Shown here: in pieces, positions 18,512-30,965 of the stretch
Layout: each line of letters starts with the position of its first letter
Numbering within the stretch: position 1 is the first letter of the stretch
Source of the DNA: Sthenelais limicola
Lineage: Eukaryota > Annelida > Polychaeta > Phyllodocida > Sigalionidae
Direction: 5' to 3'
Assembly (NCBI GenBank): GCA_942159475.1
Contig: OW804098.1
Location: 8,968,406-9,032,405, forward strand
DNA length: 64,000 bases
Notes under the pieces: model-generated
Databases searched by the model: none
What the model saw: only the letters and a program-made list of their open reading frames with translations
Told to the model about the DNA's origin: nothing
Made by a program: the position numbers and the translations under genes

Positions 18512-18831
18512 GCTTTCTTAGTCAAGATGCACAACTGTACTGTACGAAAATCGCATGAAAAAAGTGGACGATGACTTAAGTAAAGCCTGGATATCTTACC
18601 CAAATCACAAAGCCTGCAGGCAACGCCATACGAAATCTTACAATGGTAATATATTTCTGTCTGAAAAGAAGTGACTGACCCCACAAATTTTGTACAACCG
18701 TTAAGAAGCGGAAATCTCCCTCTATATATTTTCATCATTTTCATTTGGATCGCTCATTCCTCAACTGCTGATTAACATGTACCCAGATGGCAGGATGTCA
18801 TGAATAATGGCTTAAAAACAAAAATGAAATA

Positions 18832-19650
18832 CACTATGTTCCACTTAACCTGAACTCAAGTGGAAACCAGAAAAAGTTCAGGTTAACCGTAAGTTCAGCT
18901 AAAGCAGAGCCATACACCAGTATGTATGGCTCTGGCTAAAGAGAACAGATATATATAAAGATTTTTATTTCTCAATAGACAGTTACAATAAATGATGAGA
19001 AAATGGATAAGTGTCCCTCAACGCATTGTTGCTCTTCCCAGGCTTCCGCTGGCATATTGTATTAATACATGTGGATCCTTTTACTCTCATACATTTAGTT
19101 AATATTAATTCCAATTCGACATTAAAATTTTACATGACATTTCTACTTCCAAGAGTTCACTTATAATTACATTCTGTGAAGACTCTTACAACTTTTAGAT
19201 AGGTTTTTAACCCTCGTTTTAGAAGTAATATTTTTTTTAATAACTTAACTATAACTACATAACGGGTATAACAGTTTGCCCTTATATTCCCCCCTTATCA
19301 CTCTTACCGAGTGCTTGAGTTATCTTTTTCTATCCTCAACCATCTATATAAGTTTTACATATAATTATATCTGATTGCATTCAACCTATTATCTTCACTT
19401 ATATATTTGAATACTTTCTGAGTGAGTTCCTTCCTCTCCAATGATTTATGACAACGATTTCATTTACATTATTCATAGTAACTTCATTACCTTTATTTGT
19501 GATTGTGTGAACCTTCCTTATACAATTTCAACTAAAGTCATGTGTCCAGAGATAGGCTACGTTAAGTGAGAAGACTGCAGGGAAATTGCAAAAGGTTCAG
19601 GTTAACCAAAAATTCAGGTAAACCGAGTTCAGGCTAAGCGGAACATAGTG
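18832..19650. mobile_element. TA-flanked DNA element, CACTATGTTCC ends
   Basis: Ends CACTATGTTCCACTTAACCT and the reverse complement of AGGCTAAGCGGAACATAGTG with TA on both sides (18830-18831, 19651-19652). Near each end are further GTTCAGGTTAACC motifs. No transposase ORF, so non-autonomous. Confidence 0.7.
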
Positions 19651-19879
19651 TAATCTCAAGCTATACTTTGTTTTACGCTATACTATCCCCAATTTTCACG
19701 GTGTTAAAATTAGATTTAAAAGAGATGAGCTAATTTTAGGGGTGAATGGTGAACAAGTTTCTCTGGCAAAGCGCAGTTTAATAGCTTCTATCTTATTTTT
19801 GACACCAGATGGAGACATGCCAGCATTTGTATCGTATTTGTTTACTTTTATATGTATTCTGTATAGCAAACAAGTAAAT

Positions 19880-20114
19880 GGGTTAGATCTTCAGAAAATG
19901 TACAATTGGCAGCTCTACACATTTAGGGAATTCTGCTAAATTAGACTGAAAAATGAAGAATACCGGGTATATCTGAGTATATTTGGTATCGCATTGATTT
20001 AAAGTATCAGTTCTGTTAAGTTATACTGCATTTTGAAGCTTATTTTTGTCTTGATTGTGGATTATTCGAGAGCATTGTTGAAGGCAAATTGTACATTTTC
20101 TGAAAATCTGACCC
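19880..20114 (+). mobile_element. GGGTCAG MITE copy 8 (subfamily A)
   Basis: AAAT duplicated on both sides; TIR slightly mutated (GGGTTAGATCTTCAG). Confidence 0.92.
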
Positions 20115-20920
20115 AAATGTGTATTCAATTACGGTAAAATAGAAATACGATTTGAAAAAGATTGCCTCACTGGTAAATAATGATGCAGCAAATGAGGGTA
20201 GCAAAAAATAAATGCTCTTTCAATTATCCAAACTTCCACCATCCCAGTTAAGTTACAATTTTGTTCTTGAATCCATCCATGTTTATTACATTATTACATC
20301 TATATATTATCACTACTTCGTTGTACTGAAAAAGTTGGTTGAATTTAAATTTTTAAATGTTTAACGTGGTGCTGCTTCCATCAAATTTATTATACCAATC
20401 GTAGCAAGGGCCACCAAAGTGTCGTCGAAACTTGGGTGTATTGTTACCCTCGCAGTATTAACAAATAAGTTTACGGTAGGGCTTGAAATCTTCCCTAAGA
20501 CGAAGAAGCCAGCTTACTACCCACCGATATTGTCATTCATAATAAAAGTCACAACTTAATTTAGCTCTGGATGGAACTTGATGGTTATAGTGTGTATTTC
20601 TGTTCGTTTATTATCACTACTTTGTTGTAGGGAAAACGTTGGTAGGATTTAAATTTTTAAATGTTTAACTTAATTTAGCTCGCGATGAAACTTGATGGTT
20701 ATTTAGTATATTTATGTTTCTTAGTGCAGAAGTATTACTGCTTTCTTAGGTCATGTAGTCAGGCAACGTATGAAAACGTTCTTGAAGGACATTGCGTTTT
20801 TTCATTTGAACTGTGACTGTAATTAAGAAATTTGGCCTTTAAATGAAATACAAAAAATATATATATATATAAAATATGGGGAATGAATTTGTATTGCAAC
20901 TGCATTTGAGGTGTAATAGC

Positions 20921-21134
20921 GGAACTCCACTATAGGTAAAAAACGGCGCCAACAGGCAAAAACGGCTGCGACGAATTTTTTGCGACGAAATATCTAATCA
21001 AGTTAGATATTTTGCAATTGTTGGCAACAAATAAATGTGTTGCCAACAACCTATTTTACCCCCTCATCCACTAGAATTTTTAGTCATGTCGAATTTTCCC
21101 TGTTGGCGCCGTTTTTTACCTATAGTGGAGTTCC
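20921..21134. repeat. Foldback element, GGAACTCCACTATAGG ends
   Basis: GGAACTCCACTATAGGTAAA...GGCGCCAACAGG is mirrored at the right end. A second inner palindrome (TTGTTGGCAACA) lies in the centre. Confidence 0.85.
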
Positions 21135-21499
21135 ACTATGTCGCTAGTATAACATTACTGCACAGAACTTTAAAAATTAATAATGTTTTTTTTCGCGGGT
21201 TAATGCAATGAGTTTAAAATGAAATGATAAATAAAACTGAAGACATACTTCATAGATTAATTTTATTCACAAATGTGATCTTCAACCCCCATTGAAGACG
21301 CTTTGGCAATAAGAAAGCATCATGAATACCTGTCACTCAACATCAAAATCAGGCCGATGCAATAGCTAGGACAACAACATCACTTTATAGTCAGGAGTAA
21401 GGGCGGGTGGATTGATCCACTCCTATAAGCTTTTACACCATTGACACTTTCCCCAAGTGATCAGAATGTGTACACAGATCTATAGCATAGACCATATTT

Positions 21500-21734
21500 G
21501 GGTTAGATTTTCAGAAAATGTACAATTGGCAGATCAACACATTTAGGAAAGTATCCTAAATCAGGCTGAAAAATGATGAATACCGGGTATATCTGAGTAT
21601 ATTTGGTATCGCATTGATTTAAAGTATCAGTTCTGTTATGTTAAACTGCATTTTAAAGCTCATTTCTGTCTTAAATGTGGTTTATTTAAGAGGATTGGTG
21701 AAGGCGAATTGTACATTTTCGGAAAATCTGACCC
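21500..21734 (+). mobile_element. GGGTCAG MITE copy 9 (subfamily A)
   Basis: TIRs clear; flanks ATTT/GTTT differ by one base. Confidence 0.9.
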
Positions 21735-22065
21735 GTTTACTTCTTGACACCAATAGTGACTACTGTATGTGAGGATTCAGAGAGAGAGAGAGAGAGCTAC
21801 AAGTACACAAGTAAGGTCTCAATGTGATTAAGTTTCACATAGATTTGTGCCATTGCACCGTCTATAGTAATTGGCATCAAAATAATTGTGCGTATGTAAG
21901 GGTATCATTTGCTGGAGCAACAAAATATCAATTACTCAAGTGATACTTTTTAAACCTTCCGAGAAGTAAAACAAGTTTTTATTCTCGAAGTACAACAACA
22001 GCAAGGAATAATCCACAGTTTGGGAAATATTCCTGTCGTCCAAAGTAATCAGGGCAGCAACACGA

Positions 22066-22290
22066 GGGTCAGACCTTCAGAAAATGTACAATTGGCAGCT
22101 GTACACATTTGGTAAATTCTGCTAAAAAATGATGAATACCAGGTATATCTGAGTATATTTGGTATCGCATTGATTTAAAGTATCAGTTCTGTTATGTTAA
22201 ACTGCATTTTGACACTCATTTTTGTCTTAAATGTGGTTTATTTAAGAGGATTGGTGAAGGCGAATTGTACATTTTCTGAAAATCTGACCC
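22066..22290 (+). mobile_element. GGGTCAG MITE copy 10 (subfamily A)
   Basis: Small internal deletion. No matching target duplication, so flanks have changed or recombined. Confidence 0.9.
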
Positions 22291-22470
22291 ATAAACGGAC
22301 CAGAAATTAGTAGATGTTGCCAAATTGGCACTAATTGTGGAAGGGAAACATAGCCCCTTATTGTTCTCACTAACACACGTATCACACAGGGACCCCAACT
22401 TACGCTCTATCAAGATTTCATACATTGGTCCCATGTATCGTCGTACCATTGGCTTCCAGTTTACCTTATA

Positions 22471-22804
22471 GGGGAGTTGCATAGCCGCCATTTTGAATCT
22501 TGATTCGCATGGAATTATGGGAGTAATGGTACAATATAAAATGCAAAGAAAACATGTCATGTTCAGCATGGAGTATTTATCAATGCTCTAATGTCAATAG
22601 CCATGTGTTATACATGTTTCCATAACACAAGACTTAATATTTCCCATCATGCATTTGGTTTTCATAAATCATCCATACAAGCTATGATAGTGGTGAAAAC
22701 AATTTTTGATAAAAATGTTGCCAAATATTTGTATGTCAGACTTGAACTGAATCCATCCCAGCATGCACTGTGACAGACATGCGCAGTGAGACATGCAACT
22801 CCCC
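22471..22804 (+). mobile_element. GGGGAGTTGCAT element copy 1
   Basis: ~335 bp, ends GGGGAGTTGCAT / ATGCAACTCCCC flanked by TA. CCGCCATTTTGAATC lies next to one end. No ORF. Five copies in the window. Confidence 0.88.
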
Positions 22805-23107
22805 TATTGAGATGGTGGCACTTTATATTATGTCTGTTGTAAATCAAAAGACGGTAGTTCATCAATGCTTGAACACTTAGTACAATACCATTGAGGCTAC
22901 CTTGCAAATGATAACCTTTTCTATGGATTCCCACCATCGGTTTCGGCAGTAGTCCCTCGAATAGATTAATACTCAAAATGCTTATCGAGTACCGTAAAAT
23001 TGATAACAAATGAGCCTTAGATCTAAATAATTAAGCAAATAATAATAAATGATTGCAAGGACATGAACATATACAACCCAATACACCAGCTTTAAGTATA
23101 CAAAAAT

Positions 23108-23343
23108 GGGTCAGATTTGTCAGAAAATGTACAATTGGCAGCTCTACACATTTAGTAAATTCTGCTAAATTAGGCTGCAATTTGGTCAATACTAGGTAAA
23201 TTCGAGTATATTCAGCATTGCATTGATTCTAGCAATCTGTTTGGTTAGGTTGAACTGTATTTTGACCTTTATTTTCGTCTGAAATTTGGGTTATTTGAGA
23301 AGATTGGTGAAGGGGAATTGTACATTTTCTGAAAATCTGACCC
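23108..23343 (+). mobile_element. GGGTCAG MITE copy 11 (subfamily B)
   Basis: TIRs clear; flanks AAAT/CAAT. Confidence 0.9.
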
Positions 23344-23746
23344 CAATACGAATCACAATATGTGACAATAGGACCTCATTCTAAGCAATGAGACAAAGCT
23401 GGGAAGTAATTATACCTTAGCAAATTTATTGACAAATGACCTGAGCATTTCTTCTCCTAACTACCGCATCAAGAGAGCGTCTTTCTCTCCAAGCAGGCGT
23501 CTACGCTCCCTTATTATCACTCAACGATTAAATCCAGATATTAAAATGGAAACTTGTTTTGTTGTTCATGTAGTATCTATCACATGAAGTCAGGGGGAGG
23601 GGGGTTAATCCGATTATTATGTCATCCTGGAATATTTACTCATCATCAGTCACGTATTAGTCTGTAATTATCAGCATCCAATCACTCACGGACCTTCTCA
23701 GATATTGTCCTCCTTCCACGAGAACAGTAGAACCCAAAGGGCAATA

Positions 23747-24087
23747 GGGGAGTTGCATAGCCGCCATTTTGAATCCTGATTCGCATGGAATTATGGGACT
23801 AATGTACAGTGTAAAATCTATAGAAAACATGTCATGTTCAGCATGGGATATTTATCAATGCTCTAATGCCAATACCCATGTGTTATACATGTTACCATGA
23901 TACAAGTCCCTATCTTTCCCATCATGCATTTGGTTTTCATAGATCATTTATACAAGCTTTGATATAGGTGAAAACACTTTTACAATTTTTGATAAAAATT
24001 TTGCTACATATTTGTATGACAGATTTCAACAGAATCCATCCCGGCATGCACTGCAGTAGACATGCGCAGTGGCACATGCAACTCCCC
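23747..24087 (+). mobile_element. GGGGAGTTGCAT element copy 2
   Basis: Same ends and interior as copy 1, flanked by TA. Confidence 0.88.
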
Positions 24088-24452
24088 TATTAGCATACGC
24101 CCAATCCTGTAGTAGTATGCGTGGCTCACAATCCTTGGTTCCTCGGCAATTATCACACTTATATAATAGTCGCGGGGGTGGACCAGACGTTATAAGTCCG
24201 TGCCTTAGCACAACGAGTGGTACCACACACACCCAACACTCAGTCGTTCCTAACCGAGCTTGAGTTTTTTGTTTTTGTTCCGGGCTCCGTATTATACATC
24301 AATATGTATACGTGTACGTTCCAATTGCAGCATTTACCATGTCAGTTTCCGAGGTTTGAGGCCGTTGGGAGTACCACCATTCATGGAAGAAGGTTCTTTA
24401 GTTAGCCGAGTAATAATAATAACATCTAATCACTAACGTTGCAAACGCAGCA

Positions 24453-24508
24453 GGTATATGCGTTCTCCACCATATACCAAACATATGCGTTCTCCACCAT
24501 ATACCAAA
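24453..24508. repeat. 26-bp direct duplication
   Basis: ATGCGTTCTCCACCATATAC-type unit twice in tandem. Confidence 0.85.
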
Positions 24509-24593
24509 CGACAAAATGCTTTATACGGGTATACTCCCTATCCATAACCGGTATTAGCTAACGACAAGGGAGTCGGTGTACAATCAGTGAAAT

Positions 24594-24828
24594 GGGTCAG
24601 ATTTTCCAGAAAATGTACAATCTACAGCTCAACATATCCATCAAATTCTGCTAAATTAGAGTGAAAATGGATAAATACCGAGTATATCTGAGTATATTCT
24701 GTATTGTATTCATCCAATAAATCTGTCTGGTTATGTTGAAATGTATTTTGAACCTAATAATCCTCTTAAATGTGGGTTGTTGAGAAGATTGGTGAAGACC
24801 AATTGTACATTTTCTGATAATCTGACCC
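24594..24828 (+). mobile_element. GGGTCAG MITE copy 12 (subfamily C)
   Basis: AAAT duplicated on both sides; subfamily-C interior. Confidence 0.9.
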
Positions 24829-25039
24829 AAATACACGAGAAGGCAGCTAATTAAGTATATAAACTGGTTGATTGACCTACATATGACCTGTGATGACGGA
24901 TACACAATTACATACGAGACCAAATAAAGGGAAATGATAATAAGCTAAATTACATGGCATGGAACTCCTACTGAATAGTATTGGGCTATATGCCACGATC
25001 AGGTCAGCACCGAGCTAACGTAGGTTCCATACATTATAT

Positions 25040-25274
25040 GGGTCAGATTTTCAGAAAATGTACAATTAGCAACTGTACACATTTAGTAAATTCTGCTAAA
25101 TTAGGCTGCAATTTGGTCAATACTTAGTAAATTCGGGTATATTCGGCATTGCATTGATTCTGGCAATCTATTTGGTTAGGTTGAACTGTATGTTGAACTT
25201 TATTTTCGTCTGAAATTTGGGTTATTTGAGAGGATTGGAGAAGGTGAATTGTACATTTTCTGAAAATCTGACCC
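25040..25274 (+). mobile_element. GGGTCAG MITE copy 13 (subfamily B)
   Basis: Near-consensus TIRs, ATAT duplication. Confidence 0.95.
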
Positions 25275-25309
25275 ATATAGATAGATGCATGTATGTCTCA
25301 TGTGCAGTA

Positions 25310-25582
25310 ACAGGGTTTGAACAGTCTAGGCCTAAAGTTGTGAGAGTCCCTTCAAACGAAGGGAAAGCCTCTCACCTCAAACCGCAAAGTGCCATTATAA
25401 TTCCATTAAGACCGCAATATGTCATTATATTCCCATTAAAACACCCGAGTCCTAGGCCAGGAAACTGATTAGCGAAGTAGGCTGACATACCATTCTTATC
25501 TGATCTGAGGGTTTGGACCTAGAGTGTGATCTGAGGGTTTGGACCTAGAGTGTGAGCTGAGGGTTTGGACCTAGAGTGTGAA
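25310..25582 (+). repeat. Dispersed repeat with 28-bp tandem (GAGGGTTTGGACCTAGAGTG) x3
   Basis: 25497-25582 has three tandem units of GAGGGTTTGGACCTAGAGTG plus TGATCT. The whole stretch recurs inverted at 41155-41370 and partly at 45718-45815, so it is an interspersed element of unknown class. Confidence 0.75.
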
Positions 25583-25714
25583 TTAGTGACTGCTGCACCC
25601 AATATTATGACCACTGTACATGATATCATAGATAGCGAGTTGCACCTTCCCTGCTATACCTTACCATGGGAAGATGTTTCGACTAGCTGTGTTTGTTCGT
25701 GTTAATCAATATAT

Positions 25715-25949
25715 GGGTCAGATTTTCAGAAAATGTACAATTGGTAGCTGTACCTAGTTTGTAAATTCTGCTAAATTAGGCTGCAATTTGGTCAATAATA
25801 GGTAAATTCGAGTATATTCGGCATTGCATTGATTCTAGCAATCTGTTTGGTTAGGTTGAACTGCATTTTGAACTTTATTTTCGTCTGAAATTTGGGTTAT
25901 TTGAGAGGATTTGTGAAGGCGAATTGTACATTTTCTGAAAATCTGACCC
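25715..25949 (+). mobile_element. GGGTCAG MITE copy 14 (subfamily B)
   Basis: Near-consensus; flanks ATAT/CCAT. Confidence 0.92.
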
Positions 25950-26907
25950 CCATCATTCATTTGTTGGTGTGAATCAATACCGTATACCATTCATTGTTGA
26001 CCAGAAACCGTGTTATACAATGCATAATTGACTGTTTCAAGTTGGAAGCGATGAAAATAGGTAACACAAAATATTATGCAGTGCTGATAACTTGAGCATA
26101 CAACAGTATCTAGATTCTCCAGCGATATATATAATAGTTTCTCTCACTTATAGTTGGCGTCGTCTTAAAAAATAAAATATAAATAGTTATCTTATCCTAT
26201 TATACCCAAACAATATTATATATTATATTTGTACGTCAAAGATCACCTTTCCGACTGCTTAAAATACAAGAAGTAGTGTGCAAAGGGTCCAAAAACAAGA
26301 TATCAAAAAAAAATCAAATCCTGCAAGATGAGATTCGAGTGCATTGCACATTGTATCAAATCCGGTTCATTATATAAATATTAACCGTACAGAATCTGTC
26401 AAAATAGAATTTGTTCAAAAATATCAGTATGCCCCTGCTTAAAGGCTATCTAGGGTAATATGATGAGACCAAATAATATCGTGTACCCTACTATAGATCT
26501 ATAGCTGTGATGAGTATAGTTCCACATTTTCCATTCAGTGTCAAATGTGTCAAGGAAGGCGTAATGAAATTTCGGGAGATTTCGGGAATTGAGGTAAAAA
26601 GACAAAACTAGTGACAGAGCATGGCACAGGTAAAGAAAGTATATCATTTACATGTTTAAATATGTATCTCTAGCAAAGGGTCGTCGCTATCTTATAGATC
26701 AATGCCAGACCCAATAGTCATTGCAATGTGCTCATTCCGCCGAGCACATCCTGCATTTTGTTCTCATATTTTATGAACATTTTCACAACGAAATTGGCTT
26801 TAAAAAATCCAGGTCATCTCCCGCCATTATCATCATCATCATAGTGGTAGCATGAGTTTCTGGTTGTTGTGTGGTTGTTTGTTGTTTGTGCCAGAAGTGG
26901 ATGATGT

Positions 26908-27052
26908 TTAAATGCGGAAGCTCTCCTGCTTGCCGTCAATATGACGGAGTCTAATGAATATATCCGTGCCGATACCCTGGAGTGACTCCATGGTGAGTGT
27001 CCCACCCAGGTACTCCACGTATGCGCGACAAGCGGGCAGCCCGAAACCGTAC
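26908..27052 (-). CDS. BCKDK: BCKDK last exon (G2 box and C-terminal tail)
   Basis: [20 protein letters not shown] then [20 protein letters not shown] and KQESFRI-stop (TAA 26910-26908). GFGLP and GIGTD are the nucleotide-binding G2 and G3 segments; the tail RHIDGxxESFRI is diagnostic of BCKDK. No AATAAA is obvious close downstream. Confidence 0.97.
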
Positions 27053-27736
27053 CTACAACAACAATAATACACCAAATTATTATACTCCATTTGAGAGGTG
27101 CGATAAGTGGGGTGCAATAAAAATATCTGTATCGTATGTGTACGATAAAAATTCGAATTGAGTTTTTCTATTAGCTTTACTTCTAGTAATATCAACGAAC
27201 AAGTGGGTGTATTTGAAAAATAAATTCGGAGGTGGCTTCACAAACGCATTATCAAAGGGTTGGCATCAAACAACAGAAGTAAATACAGACAAAGACTGCA
27301 GCTGTAGCACCGGCAATAGATCACATTCTCTACAATACAGAGAACTTATAACTAGACACAAGAGACATAAGGCCTAAAAGAAAATTATCTTTTGTTTCCG
27401 GTCCCCTCATGGTAAACATTTGGGTCGGTAGGTCGGGAATTTATTTTATTTTTCTATTCTTGTAGACGCATTATATGTAACAATTAATTAATTCCATTCA
27501 ATTGGTGCTAATTAATTCATTTTCATATAAACAAAAACAACATTTTTTCAATCGCATTTTTTGGGTCGGTAGGGACTTTTTTTTAAAAAAAAATTGAATG
27601 CCTTAAGAAATGCTTGAGTCGGCGGTTTTTTTGTTTTTTTTCGGGGGGGGGGGGGGGGGGGCGGTCGGGGACCGGAAACAAATTTAATTTTCTTTTAGGC
27701 CTAAATAGACATGAATAGAGACTGGGTAGTACCTAC
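27053..27736 (-). other. BCKDK intron 10
   Basis: Contains the GGCCTAAAAGAAAATTA foldback (27371-27702). 27060-27360 has no recognisable feature. Confidence 0.75.
27371..27702. repeat. Foldback element with GGCCTAAAAGAAAATTA ends and G-run
   Basis: GGCCTAAAAGAAAATTATCT...GTTTCCGGTCCCC mirrored at the right end after a run of ~18 G at ~27643. The interior has repeated GGGTCGGTAGG. Confidence 0.82.
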
Positions 27737-27889
27737 CCGTGCATTGCACCGGCAGCTCGGTTCTCCATGAGTTGGCCGAACAAGCCGTGACTGACTCGGT
27801 CATCCTCCTGCTCGCCACTTGTCGTAAACCCATATTCCCAGACACGGTTCATATGGTTCTGTTTGATTCCACCACCGCGGTCTGAAATT
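27737..27889 (-). CDS. BCKDK: BCKDK exon 10 (G1 box)
   Basis: Starts ISDRGGGI (D332, G334, G336) and continues KQNHMNRVWEYGFTTSGEQE to ...NRAAGAMH plus GG of a split Gly. Matches ISDRGGGI..xDLDRVxxYHFTTAE and the ATP lid GPMHGFGFG. Donor GG|gtaggt. Confidence 0.95.
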
Positions 27890-28200
27890 CTACACAAGCA
27901 GAAACACACAATGAGTTTATTAAACGGCAACGGCAGAATATATATATATATATTGAATTTTTATTCATGTTTCGTCAACAGTTACAGAATCATGAAAGGG
28001 GCGTACAATTCTACAGAGTAGGTCTTCCACTGAGTCCTAAAATAAAATTTAATAACCTACATATCTCGAGATTTACATATACAATCATATCTGAGTTACG
28101 CTCTATTGGTTCCAATTTACATACAGTAAGTACTTTGGTAATAGTTAAAGAATAGTAAAGAATGCAGTGAACCTTGGCACCACAATGGTACATGTGGGTA

Positions 28201-28697
28201 CAGTGGAACCTCTCTATAGGGGATTTGCATAGCTGCCATTTTGAATCTTGATTCGCATGGAATTATGGGACTAATGGTACAGTATAAAATCTATAGAAAA
28301 CATGCCATGTTCAGCATAGGATATTTATCAATGTTCTAATGTTAATATCCATGTGTTATACAGGTTTCCATAATACAAGTCCTCATTTTTCCCATCATGC
28401 ATTTGGTTTCCATAACTCATTCATACAAACTGTGGTATTGATGAAAACATTTTTGAAACTTTCGATGAAAATGTTGGGAAATAATTGTATGTTTGATTTC
28501 AACGGAATCCATCCCAGCATGCATTGCAGTAGACATGCGTAGTGAGACATGCAAATCCCCTATTGAGACCACCTTTGAGGACCCATGATTTGTGGTCTCA
28601 TAGCGAGGTGGTCTCATTAGAGGGGCTAATATAATAAGACGAAAGCTATCAGGGACTGAGAGAAACTGGTCTTAATAGCGAGGTGGTCTCATTAGTA
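28201..28697. mobile_element. Pogo-like CAGTGGAACC MITE, interrupted
   Basis: Left end CAGTGGAACCTCTCTA, then the 28219-28560 insertion, then GAGACCACC...GGTGGTCTCATTAG. The right TIR is missing. The end resembles pogo/Tc1-mariner termini. Sister copies at 34846 and 46322. Confidence 0.75.
28219..28560 (+). mobile_element. GGGGAGTTGCAT element copy 3
   Basis: Ends GGGGATTTGCAT / ATGCAAATCCCC flanked by TA; inserted into the pogo-like MITE. Confidence 0.88.
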
Positions 28698-29092
28698 TAT
28701 CTCATATACCTAAAATATAACACTTTAGAACTGCGTAGAAATCACTAGAAATGCCAAATGTCTCTAAGCTTGTAGGAAGAAGGTGTAGAAAGAGTTGCAG
28801 AATTACCACAGGAAACTAAAAGTAAAATTCCCTGATATTTCCCTGATGTGTTTGTAATTTTCCCTGATTCATAACAAATATCAAGGGTACCAGGTCTCAA
28901 TGAGTGATAAGGAAACTAATTTTCCGATATTTGTTTAAAACAAATTTGTCTTATCCAGGGGATATGGCTATTTCCCAACGATAATTTTTTCTACATTTTT
29001 AGTATGGTAATACAGGGCCCTTGTGGGAAAGGATGGTGAAAACCGCATTTCTGTTCTAGTTTTTTTGACCTTTTTCATAAATTGACTGGACT

Positions 29093-29780
29093 AGAAGGTG
29101 TGTCCTGCACATGATATATATATGGAAGCTAGCTAGGGTTTGGTCAGTTGAATTTTTATCCATCGAGGTTGCGGGGGGAGACAGAGGGGCGGAGCGCAGC
29201 GTAGCCCCGAGGTCTCCCTGCGCAACCGAGACTGAGACTGACCAAACCCGTGGTTGATTCCATATTTATTTCACCCCATACATAATTTTCGTCGATATAC
29301 TTTAGCAAAATCGCATGTTTAGATTTGATTATTCGATTGAACTTTTCATTTTAAGTTCCTAGCTGTAGTATTTCCAGAGAAAATCGGTAAAACGATTGAG
29401 TGGGCGATAATATGAGTTCCGCAAATTCCAAACAATTTGTATCAGTCGGGGGCGGGGTAATTTTCATGTTATCACCCGCTTCCACTGAGCGGGAGATACA
29501 ATGTTGAAGGTATGGGCAACTCCCAAGAGGGGTGAAATAATGTAAGCAACCCCTTGATAAGGAGCTGGAGACAGCAGCTTCCTAACGATGTCGCATAGCC
29601 CAGCCAAGGTCGTCTATACCTAAGGGGGCGTGTCTATGTACATGATTGACACCAGTTAGCCCCACCTTATTATACAAAAAGATCTTGGAAACAATGGTTC
29701 AAATGGATATCAATGAATGAATATACATTGGTAGGGATTGAATTTAGCTGTTCATTTGTTTCTATAAGACGCAATTTTTC
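29093..29780 (+). repeat. Dispersed repeat copy 1 (with inner insertion 29119-29541)
   Basis: GGTGTGTCCTGCACATGATA and, after the insertion, GTAAGCAACCCCTTG...AGCTGTTCATTTGTTTCT match 32380-32625, where the two parts are contiguous. Class unknown. Confidence 0.8.
29119..29541. mobile_element. Insertion absent from the paralogous repeat
   Basis: Defined by comparison with 32380-32625. Has an inner inverted pair GGGTTTGGTCAGT / ACTGACCAAACCC around a GC-rich CGGAGCGCAGCGTAGCCCCG stretch. Confidence 0.65.
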
Positions 29781-30030
29781 ATTTTTCTTTACAAATCTGA
29801 ATTACACAGAACAATATTCTGTTGGTTTTCTCAAAATTTTCCAATTCTCTGATTTTTCCCTCCAGAGAATTTTGTTGAAGCACTTTGCCTGTCCTGGTAA
29901 CCCTGAGTTGTCTTCCTTGTAGTCAAGAACCTGCAAGATTAAGCTTTCAATGGCTATTTCTAGGGAGTTCCAAGGGTAGGGTACATTAAGTGCTTTAGGT
30001 ATATAGAGCTGCAAGCATCCTGTCACTAAC

Positions 30031-30120
30031 CTGATTATGAAGTCGACATCGTTATTAGCGATGGTGACGACCACTGGTGGTAGACGCTCCAGGTTGTCGA
30101 GGTGCGTCTCAACTGTTGAT
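30031..30120 (-). CDS. BCKDK: BCKDK exon 9
   Basis: STVETHLDNLERLPPVVVTI then ANNDVDFII, split Arg codons at both ends. Matches ESHLD...VPDVVITIANNDVDLIIR. Acceptor ttgtag, donor TCAG|gttagt (a less common donor). Confidence 0.95.
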
Positions 30121-30701
30121 CTACAAATGGTGCAAAATAATGTATACAGGTTAACTAACGAGTTAGTTGGGAGTAGCGGCAATATTGCACGAGTTGCGCA
30201 TAATATGAAAATATTATATAACAGATTTATTATATATGATTTCAATCATGAAAATAGAAAAGAATCAAGTCATGAATTTGAATTTCAGCTGTAATTTAAA
30301 AACAGATTGGAGGTCCATAACGCCACATAACTCACTAGTGAAATACGCACTATGCGTAACGCACTCTAGATACGTTGTTTTGCAATGCGTGTATAATAAA
30401 TACAGGTTAACTAACTCGTTGGTTGAAGGAGTGTGAATATTGCACGAGTTGCGTAGCAACAAGTGCAATATTCTAAGCGACTGAAACCAACGAGTTAGTT
30501 AACAGATGTATTATACATGCTTTCAATCTTGAAAATAGAAAAAAAAATGAGTCATAAATTTGAATTTGATTTTTTTAAAAAAGAGGGTAAAACTTGATCT
30601 TTTATTTCTTCAAACATCCAATATAAAGCATAGTCAAAAGTACATTCAGAAATGAGTTTTATTAGTTTATTTTAAGAATTGACCGAAAAACACCATACAG
30701 G

Positions 30702-30797
30702 GTCTAGTCCACTAAGCCAATTCTCAAAAAATGTAGTGCAAAAAGGTCCTCTGCGGCGCAAAATCGCATGAGAATCAGCTTAGTGGACCAGGTCCTT
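30702..30797. repeat. Small foldback, GGTCCACTAAGC ends
   Basis: AGTCCACTAAGCCAATTCTC at the left is mirrored by GAGAATCAGCTTAGTGGACC at the right. Confidence 0.8.
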
Positions 30798-30965
30798 ATG
30801 GATAATCGTATTTAAACTAAGCAAACGCCGCAAAAAAATATTCAATGCAAAACCATGTATTAGCAGGTAGGAGGTATTGTATACACCTCCCCAGTGCAAG
30901 CAATCTGTTTGGCATTAGAGGAACTTCTCCATATCATCGAACCACTCAAGCAGAAGCTGCTACCA

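Larger units (their letters stand above)
18456..26907. other. Intergenic region between the two convergent genes
   Basis: Holds a TA-flanked TIR element (18832-19650), a 20921-21134 foldback, eight MITE copies, two GGGGAGTTGCAT elements, and a 28-bp tandem repeat. 20115-20910, 21135-21480, 23344-23740 and 26000-26900 contain no gene or repeat that I recognise. Confidence 0.7.
27890..30030 (-). other. BCKDK intron 9
   Basis: Contains a pogo-like MITE with a GGGGATTTGCAT element inside (28201-28697), then a direct repeat shared with intron 7 that holds a separate insertion (29119-29541). 28700-29090 has no clear feature. Confidence 0.75.

Noticed and set aside
27733..27930. BCKDK exon 10 reading as a stand-alone ORF starting MPFNKLIVCF
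   Set aside because: The first residues are intronic; homology and the acceptor at 27890 start the exon at the ISDRGGGI frame.
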